DNA of 64,000 nucleotides from Atherinomorus stipes (GCA_023101725.1 JALJCO010007810.1:124001-188000), one strand, 5' to 3'. Shown: positions 38,301 to 50,323, numbered from the stretch's first letter. Program-made: numbers and translations. The notes: generated by a model not told the origin, from the sequence alone.

Positions 38301-41300
38301 ATTATCTTCGTTTTTAGCCTGGCAGAAACACTATTTGCTGTCTGACACACAAACTGAAGTGGAAAGCAGCAGTCTTTTTTTTGTTTTTGTTTTTTTAGAG
38401 ATGCTTTAATGCAAAGCTATGTCATCATCAGTGACATAGCACACTGAATCAAGGGAAATTAAACTGAATTAATACTTAATTAATCCCATAAATGCAAAGT
38501 AATTGATGATTATAATTTAGTATAATCATTTTAAGAACAACCTTCTCAGTTTTGATGCATGTCTTGATTTATTGCTTTGTAAACGTAATATTTCTATGAT
38601 AAAAATTCATGTATATTTAGAAAACTTTACAAGAGTAAAAAGACACACTAGCAGTAAAACGTACTGAAAGCGCAATAAAAAATCCTTTTAATTAGACATC
38701 AGAGAGCGACAAATACTTAAAGATCCACAGACGGTAAAGAACATAATCAAACCTGCTCTTCCTCTCTATCTTGATTCTGTACGTGGAACCTTTTTCTTCA
38801 TTAGGTTCTTGTTCAGGTTAAAGCGGATCTAATCTAATCGATCTAATTGATAATCATATTTTATAGGAACCTGTCAAAAAAGCAAAAAACAAAACAAAAA
38901 AAAAAAACTCATAGGTTGTTCTTTAGCAGTCCAAACAGGTTACAGTAGTCCATCCTTGTTGTCCCAAAGGCATGGACAAAAACATCAGTCTTTAAGTGAC
39001 AGCATGTGTCTGACCTTAGCTGAGGTCTGAGGTGGACAAAAGCTACTTTTGTCTCTTTAACATGACTCTGTCTGATCAAGAAAACACTAAAATTCTTTAC
39101 CCTGTTGCTGCAGTGAACAACACAGCCATAAAAAGACAAAGGAAACTGGTCATACGTGATTCAGTGTCTGGTTGCTAACATCTGAGTTCAGTAACAAGAC
39201 AGCTGCTGACGAGCAGCTTTTCAGGTCGGCTAATCTGGCCTGAGCGTAGTTAAAGCAGATTCATGTCATGTAAAGTAATTAATCAACATAACAATGACCC
39301 TGTGGTGCCTCATATAGGAAAAGCAGCAGTGGGCCAATGGCAGGCCCCTGTGGGACTTCACACAACAGAACTGTACTTGGACCTTCTTTTTTTTCTAAAA
39401 AAAAAATTACTTGAGATCTTTTGGATGAATAAAATCTGAAACACAGTCCTGAGATGTGAAAGGAGGAAGTAATATTTTTTCCCCCACTCACATCTTTTAA
39501 CAGGTGGTGGTCAGTAAGGCGGCGCAGATCGTCAACCAGCTCACGCGTAAGGAGGCATCCAGGCACGCCCTGATGCAGTCCCCTCAGATGGTGGCGGCAG
39601 TTGTCCGGGCCATGCAGAACACCAGCGACATGGAGACGGCACGGGCCACAGCCAGCATCCTGCACAACCTGTCCCACCAGAGAGAGGGTCTGCTCTCCAT
39701 CTTCAAGTCAGGAGGGATCCCCGCACTCGTCCGTATGCTCAGGTACTGCATGCCACTGAAGATTAAAATGCAGCTTCACATCAAGCTGCTTGTTAGTGCA
39801 TTTTCAGGAGCTCTAGTTTGCGTTTAATAAAGAGAAGCAACCTGCCCTGCCTTCAAATAAAACCCTTTTTTTCACTGCATCTTGCTCTGAACATAGAAAT
39901 AACAGGAAGTGGGTTTAGCTCAGACTAAATGAGACTAGATCACTAGATCTTATTTGCATAAAATCTAACATCACTTAAAATGTCATGGTGGCACACGGGT
40001 GGAAATTTTCTCTGTAAAGATGGACACTTAAAAGACATCTGTTCATTTTCCTCAGCTCTCCCATGGAGTCTGTGCTCTTCTATGCCATCACCACCCTCCA
40101 CAACCTGCTGCTGCACCAAGAGGGAGCCAAGATGGCCGTCCGTCTGGCAGATGGGCTGCAGAGGATGGTTCCCCTGCTGAAGAAGAGCAATCCCAAGTTC
40201 TTGGCCATCACAACAGACTGTTTGCAGCTGCTGTCATACGGCAACCAGGAGAGCAAGGTGTGCATGTCTCTGTTGGATCGTCAGTTAGATTTTGTGCTTG
40301 TAAGAAAAACAAGTAAACATCCCTGCAGCCAAATATTCTGACATGAGACTGTTGAAACTAAACTGGTTGTCTGTGGAAGTGTTTTGATTTGGGTGCGGCA
40401 TGGGAACGGTGAGGGTATGGGTGTGGTTGGTGAAGTAAGTGGAGATTAAGAGGTGTTCTGCTTGTTCAGGTCACAGCGCTGTAAAAGCCACACATACTCA
40501 CCAACTCTCTCTAACAGCTCATCATCCTTGCCAATGGGGGTCCTGAGGGTCTAGTCCACATCATGAGAAACTACAACTATGAGAAGCTTCTGTGGACTAC
40601 AAGCCGTGTGCTCAAAGTCCTGTCTGTGTGTCCCAGCAACAAACCGGCCATTGTGGAGGCTGGTATGTAATATATGTTTTTATGTGGCGGCACGCACCTG
40701 TGTTACAGGGTAGTCACACAGGTGTGCCTGCATTTTCTTACCTGATCTCTTGTCAGACAGTTTATGAGATGTTGCTGAGAGCTGAGTGATTTTCTTGTAT
40801 CTGTTCAGGTGGGATGCAGGCTCTGGGTAAACACCTGACTGGCTCCAGCCAGCGTCTGATGCAGAACTGTCTGTGGACACTCAGGAACTTGTCTGATGCT
40901 GCCACAAAGCAGGTCCGACTTCAATCGTTTCTATTTCTCTTTTGTTCTTCCAGTAATTCTGCACTTGTTTAACTCCTGAAAAACAAATCTGGTGTTTGTC
41001 TCCAGGAGGGAATGGACAGCCTGCTGCAGGTCCTAGTGGGGCTCCTCAGTTCAGATGACATCAACATGCTCACCTGCGCCACAGGCATCCTGTCCAACCT
41101 CACGTGCAACAATGCTCACAATAAATCTCTGGTCACCCAAAACAACGGCGTGGAGGCGCTAATCCACGCCATCTTGCGGGCCGGGGAGAAGGAGGATGTG
41201 ACCGAGCCGGCTGTTTGCGCTCTGCGGCATCTGACTTCACGGCACCAGCAGGCTGAGGTGGCACAAAATGCCGTGAGGAGACATTACGGCATCCCTGCCA

Positions 41301-44300
41301 TCGTCAAGCTACTCAACCAGCCTTACTACTGGCCAGTCATCAAGGTAGATTGGGGGGGAGTAAAACGGGGAAAAGGATGCTTTCTTGGCAGAGCAGCCAA
41401 CAGTTAGCTCAGCTGATAGAAAAGCCATGACAGTGTAATCTTATTTCATCTCACAGCTGTTAAAGCCATTGTCCTCCCAGGAACACTTAAAGCTTTAGAA
41501 ATGGCTTTATACTCCCACTTTGATCTATGCTTTGCTAATTTTTATGATGGAGGTCCACACTTCTGCTTAAATGTAGTAGTTTAACCTTTTAAACTCTGCT
41601 ATATTGCCAGGTCTACCATGTGTTGTTGCTTATAGTATGAATAATTTCTCAGGGAACAGAAGTGTGTAACTCTGTGGGGTAAATTGTGATGGATATTTTA
41701 CCTTTTATTTGATCTATGGTTGTTTTTTAGCATTTATATCCCATCCCGGAGGTTTATAATCCAGCCACAGTGTAGGTTTTATTCAGAGACTCTTTGTGGT
41801 AAACCCACAATGATCCATTAACACCATTATTTATCACATTTCTTTATAAAAAGGTCAGCATCATGACTATGTTACGAAGAGACCTCTATTTAAACCTGGA
41901 AATGATGATGAAGCCACTTCCTGTCAAACTTAAAGCTTAAATTGGTGGTAATGTCCAATCAGGAGCTGCCAAAGATCAACAAGTGAGCAGAAAGTTCTTT
42001 GTGTCTGAGAAGAACAAAAATCGTAGTCCTCTATAGCTGGAATAAAGCCAAGAAGACCTTTTTGATCCACAGTGGCACCAAAAAGCAGCTGAGTTGGAGT
42101 TGGTTTTGTGAGGATAGCAGGTGAACAGTAGCATAAATAACTGGAAATGAGGAAAAAATGTAAATATGTAGATAGTTTCTGTTGTGTGTTTGTTTCAATA
42201 CACTTTTTTTTTTCTCCTGAAAGCCAAGATGTGAGAGAATGTAATGCGGATGAGAAAAGGCTTGGTCGCTGTTGATCTGTGTGTTATTTCTGCAAAGAAC
42301 TGTTAGTAATGAATTCTGTTTTCTTGTTCTGGTTGGCTTTTATGGCACTAAATCTACTGATACATTCATTTTACATCATTTTAGCCTCATAATCTGACAA
42401 CTGAGGCTGTCCTGGAACATGTCTGGGTGATGACTGTGCTTATAAAGGTTGAGGTTCACACATTTTTACATATAAAAAAAAAGAAGAACGGACAGAACAA
42501 TAATGGCAAAAAATGTCTTGGAGTTAAGGGCTAAAAAAAGAAAAGTATCTTTTAGACAGGGAAGAAAGGAAAACTGAACACTGGTCATAACTGGGGGACA
42601 AAAGAGGATATAGATGCATACTGAGTACTGCACAGATGTGTTAGCTTAAAGGAACAAGAGAGACAAAAGCTTGAGGTTGTTTGTAGTTCAAATATAAAGA
42701 AGTCGGATCATGATTGTATCCGTGTCTCTTTTCCTTCCCTGAAGGCTGCAGTCGGCCTCATTCGCAACCTGGCCCTGTGCCCGGAGAACCAGCTCCCTCT
42801 GAGAGAGGCAGGCGCTATCCCCCGTCTGGTCAACTTGCTGCTCAAAGCCCACCAGGACGCCCAGAAACACGGCTCATCCAACCAGCAGACATACCAGGTG
42901 CGTGATGAGCTAGTATCAAAGGGTGTCACAGCCAGTTAGCTTAACAGAGCATGCAGATTGTATTTCTGTAAAATGATGTTGATCCTTTTTAATCTCAGGA
43001 TGGAGTGAGGATGGAGGAGATTGTAGAGGGCTGCACAGGAGCACTACATATCCTGGCCAGAGATCCCACCAACAGATTAGAGATCGCCAACCTACAGACC
43101 ATTCCTCTGTTTGTGCAGGTAACGACCAAAAAAAAGCTAAAGCTACCACTCTCCCTTCTCTGGGTAACACATATTTAATTGTTTCTTTGACTCCTTTCCG
43201 CCTGTCCTCTGCAGCTTCTCTACTCTCCTGTGGACAACGTGAAGCGCGTGGCGGCAGGCGTCCTGTGTGAGCTGGCCCAGGACAAAGCATCAGCCGAAAT
43301 GATCGACAGTGAGGGGGCATCAGCACCACTGATGGAGCTGCTGCACTCCAACAACGAGGGCATCGGTGAGTCGCTCGCTGAGAACAACACATTTCCATTA
43401 GCTTCTCATGAGAAAACATTCTATCAGTGGTTGAAACCAGGAAGGTTTCAATTAAGCCTTCGCTAAGTCCCTCCCCTCATGGTTACAGTTGCTAAGTCTG
43501 ACAAGCTTTCTTTTCCAGTTAATTTCTGCCTACAGCGATATGAATTGCTCAGCGATTTCCATGAACATATTTCAAAGGAAATTGTGTTAAATTTCTGGAG
43601 TAATAGTTGGGAAATATCAGAGGGAGCTAGACAGAGAGGACTGCAATATGCATTTGAGGAATACATCATCATTTTTTGGCGGAGCAATGTTGACGAGGAG
43701 GATATTAAAATCGAATCATACATAAAGACTTTGCAACCCCATGTCTTGATGATTCATATCCAGAAAAGAAGCATATAAAGGAACAACCATGTTCCTGCAT
43801 CTTGCATCGTTTTATTTTAAGCTGTCATGTATAACTCCCAGGGTCGTTGCAACAAGGCAAGCAAACCAAGCAATTGCCTGGGGCCCAAGTCCATTTTGAT
43901 TGGGGCCCCATAATTCCTTAAAACGGCCCTGATGACTCCAGATAGTTTTGTGTATCTGACATGTTTTGGCCTGTTGCTAAAGGTTTTCCCTTTGGATTAT
44001 AGCAGAGGTGGGAATTGTGGAGTCAACAAGTCTTTTCCATGTCATGTGTTTGGGCCCTTAGTGTTGGGAGAACAATCAGCCCAATTTAATTATTGTTGTG
44101 ACAACCTGGTTCAGTTTCTGGGCAGAACAATGACATGGGAAAGACTTGTTGACTCCACAATGGGCTCTTTGCACGACTCCACTACCTCCTGAACTTAGTA
44201 GTGCTCCTCTGTTTCCTGTCTTTCATTATTGGGCAAACTGATTAATCCAGGTATGTCTGACCTCAGTAACTGGCCAGGCACACCTGGATTAATCAGTTTG

Positions 44301-46160
44301 CCTAATAATGAAAGACAGGAAACAGAGGAGCACTATTAAGTTAGGAAGTAGGAGTGTGACATGCCCGTTCCCACCTTTGATAATAGTGGACCAGGATGTT
44401 GTTCCCACATCATGGGTTTGCTCAATACATTGGATCTGATCAGGATAGCAGATACTGGACTGAGAAGCTCGCGTCTGTATCTTCACAAAATGTTTAGAGA
44501 AGACCGTGTTATTTACATCTCTGTTTGGCAACCAAGGTGACTTTCTAGTGTTTACCTGGTGTATTTGTTTAGCCTCTAGCAACACACAGCTACCTTACTC
44601 CATGTTAAAACAGTATCTTTTAATTGATATGCTGGTAGCTAACAACTGAGCTAGTTGGCGTTAGCGTCTGACCTTGGAAAAAGCAGTTAGTTCAGCTCCA
44701 TGTTCAGCGTAATTCAGCTGAAAGTGAGGTCTACTACACCATTAAATCCATATCCCACACCTTTTAATCCATATTCCTCATCTCTCCACTTGTGTCTTTT
44801 GGTTTTGAGAAGGCAAAAAATACAACATCACCCAAACGTTCTGGATATCTGTCATCAGACTTGAAAATCCCATCTATGCCTCGTCAGCGGCAGTTCCAAG
44901 GGCGGGGCTGGCAAAGGGTCAGTTGTTCTAGTTAAAAGAATGGTTTCACCATACAGTGAGACGGATCTCCCTGTCGGTGTGGTGACATAGGTAACTTGTT
45001 GATCAGTTTGTGGTGAAGGCACCAAACTTGCTCCACATCTTAAACACTATTGTTTTAACAAAACTGGGTATTGGGACATTGCAGATTGTATTTTAGTTAC
45101 CGTGGTGGTCGTTTTCCAAAATGGTTTCCAGAAATGACTGAAATGGCACATTCAGGCTGCTGACCCAGGATTTATGGAGCAGACATGCCTATCCAGCTTT
45201 ATTTGTAAAGCAATTTAAAAACACTGCAGTCGAGCACAGTACTGGACAAAGTAAGGGTGAAACAAAAGACTGTAAAATAGTGGACGTAGTATCCGCTTAC
45301 GTCTGAAGAGCTGAAAGTGAAGCCAGTTGGGCGGTTGCCACCGTCACCATCTTGCCGTATTGCGTGTGTTGTTAATCTCAGAAAATACGAAAATGGGCAA
45401 AGACAGGGCCGCTCTGAGCCGTGGGGCAAATGATGAACGATGATGAATGAACAAAGAAGGCTGAAGGCAAAGCACGCTCAGACTCGCTGTTAACCAGCTA
45501 AAACCCACTGTTGTGCTACTCCGCTACAAGCTGAGGCTTCCAGGGAGCAAGCAGGGAGCTAACTGTTAGCCTCCACGGCTAAAACCGGTACCCATTCTGC
45601 CACCTGTCAAACATGCCCTTAATTATGTGTAATTTCAAGATTTAATAACATCTCAACGGATAGATTATGAAAAAAATTCACCCCCTCAGAGTTGACATGA
45701 AGGTAAACTTGACGTTGTTGGTTTTGGCTCGCGTCTGTACTTTGTAGGATACATATCAGCATTACCGAAGTCTTGATTATGTTTTTATTGCATGCGAGTC
45801 TTACACAATATGGCAGGTAACCAACTTATGGCAGCCATTTTTAATTATGGCAGTTGCTGCCACCGGTCGGTTGGCACAAAATGTTGAACCACAAGTTTAT
45901 AGATTGACTGTGACATATTCATCACATGGCAAACATCTTTGTGTTGGGACCCAGTTTTCACAAACGGACATCTGTGTGGTTTAACACCACGACATGCATC
46001 AGGATCGTCTCCTGTATTTACCAGTGAAAGGGAAATTTGCCAGTGCTAACATTGCTATCAAGTAAGAATAGGCCGATATGTTGGCTGGCCGATATTTGCA
46101 TTTTTTTGCTGACATCTGCATCAGCCAATACGTATGGCGTGTTGGCCAATACCCCCACTT

Positions 46161-46227
<67 letters not shown>

Positions 46228-48816
46228 TGTAATTTTAATGTTTCTATTTAATATTTGGTCACAAGTGCACCATTTCTTTTTTATATATGTATTTGAAGTG
46301 CTTTGTTCTTTTTTTACATATATTAAAAGAGTTGCAAAATGAGCTTTCATTGTATCCTTCATTATATTATTTGGAATTCAAATGCAGTATCGGCCCCATA
46401 TATTGGCAGGTTGCATCGGCCATCAGCTGAGGTGGATGGAAAATATCGGTATCAGCCCTAAAAATTCTACATTGACAGACATTTCTATCAAGCAAATGAA
46501 CATGCAGCTACTTGGAGAAAGAAGAGGTGTCATGATGTCCTGTAGACATCAGTGTTTAATAATCCAACGCAGAACCAGCTGACATCATAGCCTGATTTAG
46601 ATGAGACCCGACTTGACCCTCAGTTGTTGAGGTAGCTGCGACTAAAGCAGATGTACCTGCTGAACAATAGAAATGTATCATTTTATACACACGCAGATAA
46701 TTGTTGACATGTCAAAGAAAAATTTGCAACGACTACCTAGGAGGTTATGTATGATCCCCAAATTTAGAAAAGAAAGAAAAGGCTGCAGGTGAAATCATAC
46801 AGAATTGAGCCAGAATTGTGGAGAAAAGCTGAAAAGCTGCATTACAGTCGAAGCGATCTGCTGGTGAGCTGTGGTTCAGCTGTTGTCAAAAGCAAATCGT
46901 TTTCTATAAAAATGCAATAATTGTTTCACCCTGTCCATATTTGTACCTATTTACCTTTAAATCTTGAAACTGTGGGTGCTATATGGTAAATGGGCAAAAT
47001 CACCCACACAGATTTTCCAAACAGAAATAAACAAGGTCATTTTTAAAACCAAATAACGGTCCTAAATGGTTAAATCTCCAAAAACCTGCGGTCTGGACCG
47101 TAGGTTTTACATATATCGCATACATTTCATGCTGTATGTTCTGTGCCAGCCTTGACATGTGTTATTAATAGAGATTTTCTTTCTTGACCTTTAAGGCTCA
47201 ATGCACACTCACTATGAGCCATTATTACCACAAGCATGAATTTACAATACGTTGCTTTAGGTCTTTCTGGTTTGAGAACTTGAGCTTTTCTTGTACATCA
47301 CTTAATGTTTGCTGATTATCTTTTTTTTTTTCTCCCTCCAGCTACTTATGCTGCAGCCGTGCTCTTCCGCATCTCTGAGGATAAGACCTCGGACTATAAG
47401 AAGCGAGTGTCGGTGGAGCTCACACACTCCCTCTTCAAACACGACCCTGCTGCCTGGGAGATGGTGAGCTTGTGGCGCCATCTGCTGGCAGAACCTGACA
47501 AGTGAACATTAATGTAGTTCAGCTGTTTTTATTCCGAACTCATGCCGGCACTGTTACTGGATACAAATGTGCATCTATATACTGTATAATCTCAGTAGTA
47601 CACAATAAAACTGGGTATCTACATAGAAGGAAAAAAAACGCAACTTGAGAATATTCAGACGATAATCAAGTGAAATAAGAATATGATCTCAGACTCTCAG
47701 TGAGATGATTTAGCTAATATATAACTAATTTTAGGATTTTAACTTCCTGTTTTAAGGATTTAGAAATTGAATAAGAAAAAAAGGTAATGTCGGATAAATA
47801 ATCCAACACATTTTGCTCTTGCTGAGTAGATTGCTCTCACAACAAGATCAAGACAGACTTGATTGCTGTATATGATTGTAAGAGTTTAAGCTGAGGTTTT
47901 TTAATAAGCGTTGTTCTATCTGACCTTTGCCTTCTTGTGACCCCTCGGCAGGCCCACAACAGCATCCCCATGGATGGACCGTATGCAGATGGTGAGTAAC
48001 TGTGGCTGAAATGTGCACATGCAGCACATTCCTCTGCAGCGGGAGCAACCGCAGCAGTGTTGGCAGGTTGTCCCACCCCACACAGCTGCCTGCACACTCT
48101 ATTTACAACCTTTAGTAGCTAGTGGAAAAAACAGGAAAATATCTGAATATTTTTTTATCATTTAAACGTTCAACTTAAGCAGCACTGCCCTCATTTCTAG
48201 TGTTACACCTTCCAGTCATGTACCACTTTGTTACTTCTTGTCTTCCTGTTGCGTGTTCAGACTTCCAATCCTTCATTAACTGATTTGGTTCTGGTTAATG
48301 CAATTATTATTATTATTATAAAAAAAAATAATAAGCTTGTCCCTCCTCTGACCTCAACCCGGGTGTCTCCTTATCTCTGTTAACATTTTTCTCTTAATCC
48401 CCATCCTTTCTTTCACTCACCCTTTTTTTCCTTTTATGGTCTAAACATTTTCTGCCTCCTGCTTCCAGCAGAGTGATTCCAGCAAGAGAAGAATAAAAAA
48501 CAGCTGCTATTTTCTGTCAGACCCAGTTTTAAAACGGATTTCCTGCAGTTTTTTTTTCTGTATTTATAGTTGGTATGTCAACAGTGTGGCAGTGGCTGCA
48601 GTAAATAAGCTACGGTAAACGGTGTGTAATGTGTTGGTTACTTGTGTAACTGATAAAAACCAAATGTTGAATCTGCTTGCAGAGCTGGACGGGAATTTCC
48701 AGCCTTATGGAGTATACCCAGCTGACATGCCCATGGACGGCATGGATGGAAATATGATGCATGATGATTACCCGCCTGCCATGGGCTACGACAGACAGTA
48801 CCCTGAACAATATTAA
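35354..48816 (+). CDS. jup: Junction plakoglobin (gamma-catenin), complete
   Basis: Coding exons: 35354-35366, 37644-37811, 37895-38148, 39504-39742, 40056-40257, 40518-40662, 40809-40912, 41006-41344, 42745-42897, 42999-43118, 43215-43365, 47342-47463, 47952-47991, 48683-48816. All introns are GT-AG, phases agree, and the sum is 2184 nt (727 codons plus stop). Plakoglobin links cadherin tails to desmoplakin or alpha-catenin and can enter the Wnt pathway. N-terminus: VAEWQQ then DSGIQSGA, the GSK3/beta-TrCP degron shape. Residues about 125-655 form the twelve armadillo repeats ([57 protein letters not shown]). The short acidic Met/Asp/Tyr tail ends PEQY and lacks the DTDL PDZ ligand and the length (781) of beta-catenin, which favours plakoglobin. 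Start: the ATG at 35354 gives MAMQMSEMES; in-frame Met codons at 3, 5 and 8 are alternatives. Confidence 0.97.
35470..35913. mobile_element. hAT-type MITE with perfect 8-bp duplication
   Basis: Ends TAGGGCTGTACCAATC and GATTGGGACGGCCCTA are inverted repeats with two differences. TTTCAAAT is duplicated exactly at 35462-35469 and 35914-35921. Inside (35635-35775) lies a CpG-dense block unlike the rest, probably a nested insertion. It sits 100 bp downstream of jup exon 2, in intron 2. Confidence 0.93.
36740..37003 (+). repeat. Teleost repeat with telomere-like GGTTAGG text
   Basis: Begins and ends with inverted or near-repeated GTGAGGAC / GTCCTCACTAAG text around a centre rich in TTAGGTT and GGGTTAGG. 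Many fish genomes carry this sequence scattered about. It is not a telomere relic: the TTAGG-like text is irregular and part of the repeat. Confidence 0.5.
37644..37811 (+). CDS. jup: jup exon 3: N-terminal degron region
   Basis: Codes residues 5-60. VKVAEWQQ and [11 protein letters not shown] match the N-terminus of plakoglobins; the two serines of DSGxxS are the GSK3 sites recognised by beta-TrCP in beta-catenin. A Thr-rich run ([16 protein letters not shown]) follows. Ends in phase 1 (CCTG then GTAAGA). Confidence 0.95.
37895..38148 (+). CDS. jup: jup exon 4: alpha-catenin binding helix and armadillo 1
   Basis: Codes residues 61-145, including the segment before the first repeat ([12 protein letters not shown], by homology the alpha-catenin binding region) and [18 protein letters not shown] of armadillo 1. 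Separated from exon 3 by an 83-bp intron. Ends DEDQ in phase 0. Confidence 0.95.
38880..39420 (-). mobile_element. Probable antisense LINE fragment in jup intron 4
   Basis: The minus strand around 39290-39360 encodes [19 protein letters not shown], close to the reverse transcriptase motif VPQGSVLGPLLF-LY of fish L2/Rex-type elements. The surrounding 400 bp has no intact frame. This is a decayed copy; its limits are uncertain. Confidence 0.45.
39504..39742 (+). CDS. jup: jup exon 5: armadillo repeats 1-3
   Basis: Codes residues 146-225 ([55 protein letters not shown]). Ends inside a Ser codon (AG then GTACTG), completed by C of exon 6. Confidence 0.96.
40056..40257 (+). CDS. jup: jup exon 6: armadillo repeats 3-5
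   Basis: Codes residues 225-292 ([50 protein letters not shown]). These repeats carry the basic groove that binds cadherin tails and TCF in the family. Ends in phase 0. Confidence 0.96.
40518..40662 (+). CDS. jup: jup exon 7: armadillo repeats 5-6
   Basis: Codes residues 293-341 ([44 protein letters not shown]). Ends in phase 1; the split Gly codon is completed by exon 8. Confidence 0.96.
40809..40912 (+). CDS. jup: jup exon 8: armadillo repeats 6-7
   Basis: Codes residues 341-375 ([33 protein letters not shown]). Ends in phase 0 at CAG. Confidence 0.96.
41006..41344 (+). CDS. jup: jup exon 9: armadillo repeats 7-9
   Basis: Longest coding exon, residues 376-488 ([64 protein letters not shown]). 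Ends WPVIK in phase 0. Confidence 0.97.
41585..42440 (+). repeat. Interspersed repeat of unknown class, copy C
   Basis: Third copy of the family at 6640-7425 and 27400-28565, in jup intron 9. It lacks the MITE present in copy B and so shows the pre-insertion sequence. Blocks shared with the others: AAATGATGATGAAGCCACTT, AAAGATCAACAAGTGAGCAG, GGCACCAAAAAGCAGCTGAG and CATTTTACATCATTTTAGCC. Confidence 0.8.
42745..42897 (+). CDS. jup: jup exon 10: armadillo repeats 10-11
   Basis: Codes residues 489-539 ([36 protein letters not shown]). It includes part of the loop between repeats 10 and 11. Ends TYQ in phase 0. Confidence 0.96.
42999..43118 (+). CDS. jup: jup exon 11: armadillo repeat 11
   Basis: Codes residues 540-579 ([38 protein letters not shown]). 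A 101-bp intron precedes it and a 96-bp intron follows. Ends VQ in phase 0. Confidence 0.96.
43215..43365 (+). CDS. jup: jup exon 12: armadillo repeats 11-12
   Basis: Codes residues 580-630 ([39 protein letters not shown]). Ends in phase 1; the next intron (43366-47341) is about 4 kb and full of repeats. Confidence 0.96.
43840..43935. repeat. Short interspersed fish repeat in intron 12
   Basis: Text with GCAATTGCCTGGGGCCC and GGGGCCCCATAATTCC resembles a common teleost dispersed repeat. Limits and class are not determined. Confidence 0.35.
44003..44165. mobile_element. Second copy of the CAGAGGTGGG foldback MITE
   Basis: Begins CAGAGGTGGGAATTGTGGAG and ends GACTTGTTGACTCCACAATG, matching the arms of the element at 5905-6095. 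The outer right terminus is lost (GGGCTCTTTG instead of CCCACCTCTG) and the middle differs, so no target duplication remains. Confidence 0.75.
44192..44342 (+). repeat. 61-bp-stem hairpin in jup intron 12
   Basis: Arms 44192-44252 and 44282-44342, loop of 29 bases (44253-44281). Only two positions differ, and in a plus-strand transcript both become G-U pairs, so all 61 positions can pair. It abuts the damaged MITE at 44003-44165 but shares no obvious sequence with it. It may be a foldback MITE or a source of small RNA; nothing here proves expression. Confidence 0.9.
45180..45620 (-). repeat. Dispersed repeat related to 60935-61200
   Basis: Text with GAGCAAGCAGGGAGCTAACT and CTCAGACTCGCTG is the reverse complement of a similar block near 61090-61200. 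Near 45195 an antisense CTTTATTTGTAAAGCAATTT resembles a retroposon tail. The class is not known to me. Confidence 0.45.
46069..46460. mobile_element. hAT-like MITE expanded by a (TA)n tract
   Basis: Ends TAGGCCGATATG and GGTATCAGCCCTA are loosely inverted, with CGGCCGATATT/ATATCGG motifs inside. The centre is a (TA)n run at 46158-46226. No clean target duplication. Confidence 0.5.
47342..47463 (+). CDS. jup: jup exon 13: end of armadillo repeat 12
   Basis: Codes residues 630-670 ([39 protein letters not shown]). The split first codon joins G of exon 12 to CT here (Ala). Ends in phase 0. Confidence 0.96.
47952..47991 (+). CDS. jup: jup exon 14: short tail exon
   Basis: Forty bases encoding [13 protein letters not shown], matching the plakoglobin sequence after the armadillo domain. 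Acceptor CCTCGGCAG, donor GATG then GTGAGT, phase 1. Confidence 0.93.
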
Positions 48817-48818
48817 CG
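48683..48818 (+). CDS. jup: jup exon 15: C-terminal tail and stop
   Basis: Codes the last 44 residues, acidic and Met-rich ([20 protein letters not shown]), ending PEQY and TAA at 48814-48816. A GTCAGT donor follows two bases later, which implies a 3' UTR intron. No DTDL ending, unlike beta-catenin. Confidence 0.93.
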
Positions 48819-49243
48819 GTCAGTATATGTTTACCCCGACCAGTGAGCATTATGGTTTGCTGGTTGTAATAGGAACTTATCATTTCTGCTCCATTAAGAG
48901 TGTGTGAAACATGCCTCAGAAGTGCATCAGACACATCAACTATGCAATGTTAAACCGTATAAATTACATTTCTAATTAGTTAAGCTAACTATTTAACTAT
49001 TATAAGTATATTATAATTATTATATAATATACCCCGTATTTTCCGGACTATAAGTCGCATTTATTTATTTAAAATAGGGTGATTTTTCTGATTTTTCATA
49101 TCCAACTTGTTACTGCTAAAAATGACCCAATCAGTCCAGTTCCAAAGTTAATGCCTGTAAATGATCATAAACATCATAACGAAGAAGGATAAACATGTTT
49201 TTTGAGGATTCGTTCCACCACACACACAGTGCAACCAAACGTA

Positions 49244-49404
<161 letters not shown>

Positions 49405-50323
49405 ACTAATTCAGCTAATGGTTTTATAAATTAAGGAGATGAAAGACTAAGACTAATGAATTCAGATATTCATAATTGTAGAATTATGCTCAGAATCTGG
49501 TCTGTGTGCCGTCAGTTGTACCGACGTCAGAAAAACCAACAATCTGTCTAAACTGTGATTTGTTCTTGAGTGAATGAAATGGACAAAAACAGCTTAATTG
49601 TCCCCAGAGGGAAATAGCAGAAATTGCTCTGCAGAATCGTGGTATTTATCTTTAGAATAACAGTGATTTGTAATTCATCAAAAGTCATTTAAAAATGTGA
49701 CACAAACTGTAGTTTTATTCCTGTATTTTAATAAACTGAACAGCAGAAAACATCAGACGCTGATTTTGTTCAAATGTGTCGGTACTCGGGTGTTTGTAAG
49801 ATTCCTCCTGAGCGTTGGTAGATATGAAGATTTTGGTGAATACCAAAAATTTCATGAAACATTCATAAGTGGGATTTAAAAACTAATTTGCTCGTAAGAA
49901 CCGTTGATGAATGAGGACCTGTTTGCAGGTTTTTAGTTTTAGTATCGTGATCTTAAAGTTGTTTTGGCTGCATAGCTGTCATCTTTAGCAGCATGTTCGA
50001 TGAGCTGTGCATGTGTTTCCTTTATTCAGTTATTAACAACAGTAGTTTGCAGTAAATGATTCATAACAGGAAGTTAAGTTGTGAACAGCTGTTTTATTCT
50101 GAGCCATCATACACTCTGAAAGGTTGTAAGTTCTTAGTACTGGACGGTATTGTGGTATAAATCTTCCATCATGCAATGCAGCAGTAGCATATAAAACAAT
50201 GGGTAACTCATCTCGGTTGGAAATTCAACCAGTCTTGAATTTGTGTGTTTAAAATGTATGAAATGTATGTGAAATTACTTCAATCAGCTCAGTTTTTTTT
50301 TTTTAATCTTCCCATCATCACAG

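Noticed and set aside
44003..44342. CRISPR array or microRNA cluster
   Set aside because: The repeats are inverted and not regularly spaced; the context is eukaryotic. The 61-bp stem is longer than a normal microRNA precursor and no known mature sequence was recognised.
35354..48816. Beta-catenin (ctnnb1) as the identity of the armadillo gene
   Set aside because: The C-terminal tail is short, ends PEQY without the DTDL PDZ ligand, and residue choices across the repeats follow plakoglobin.
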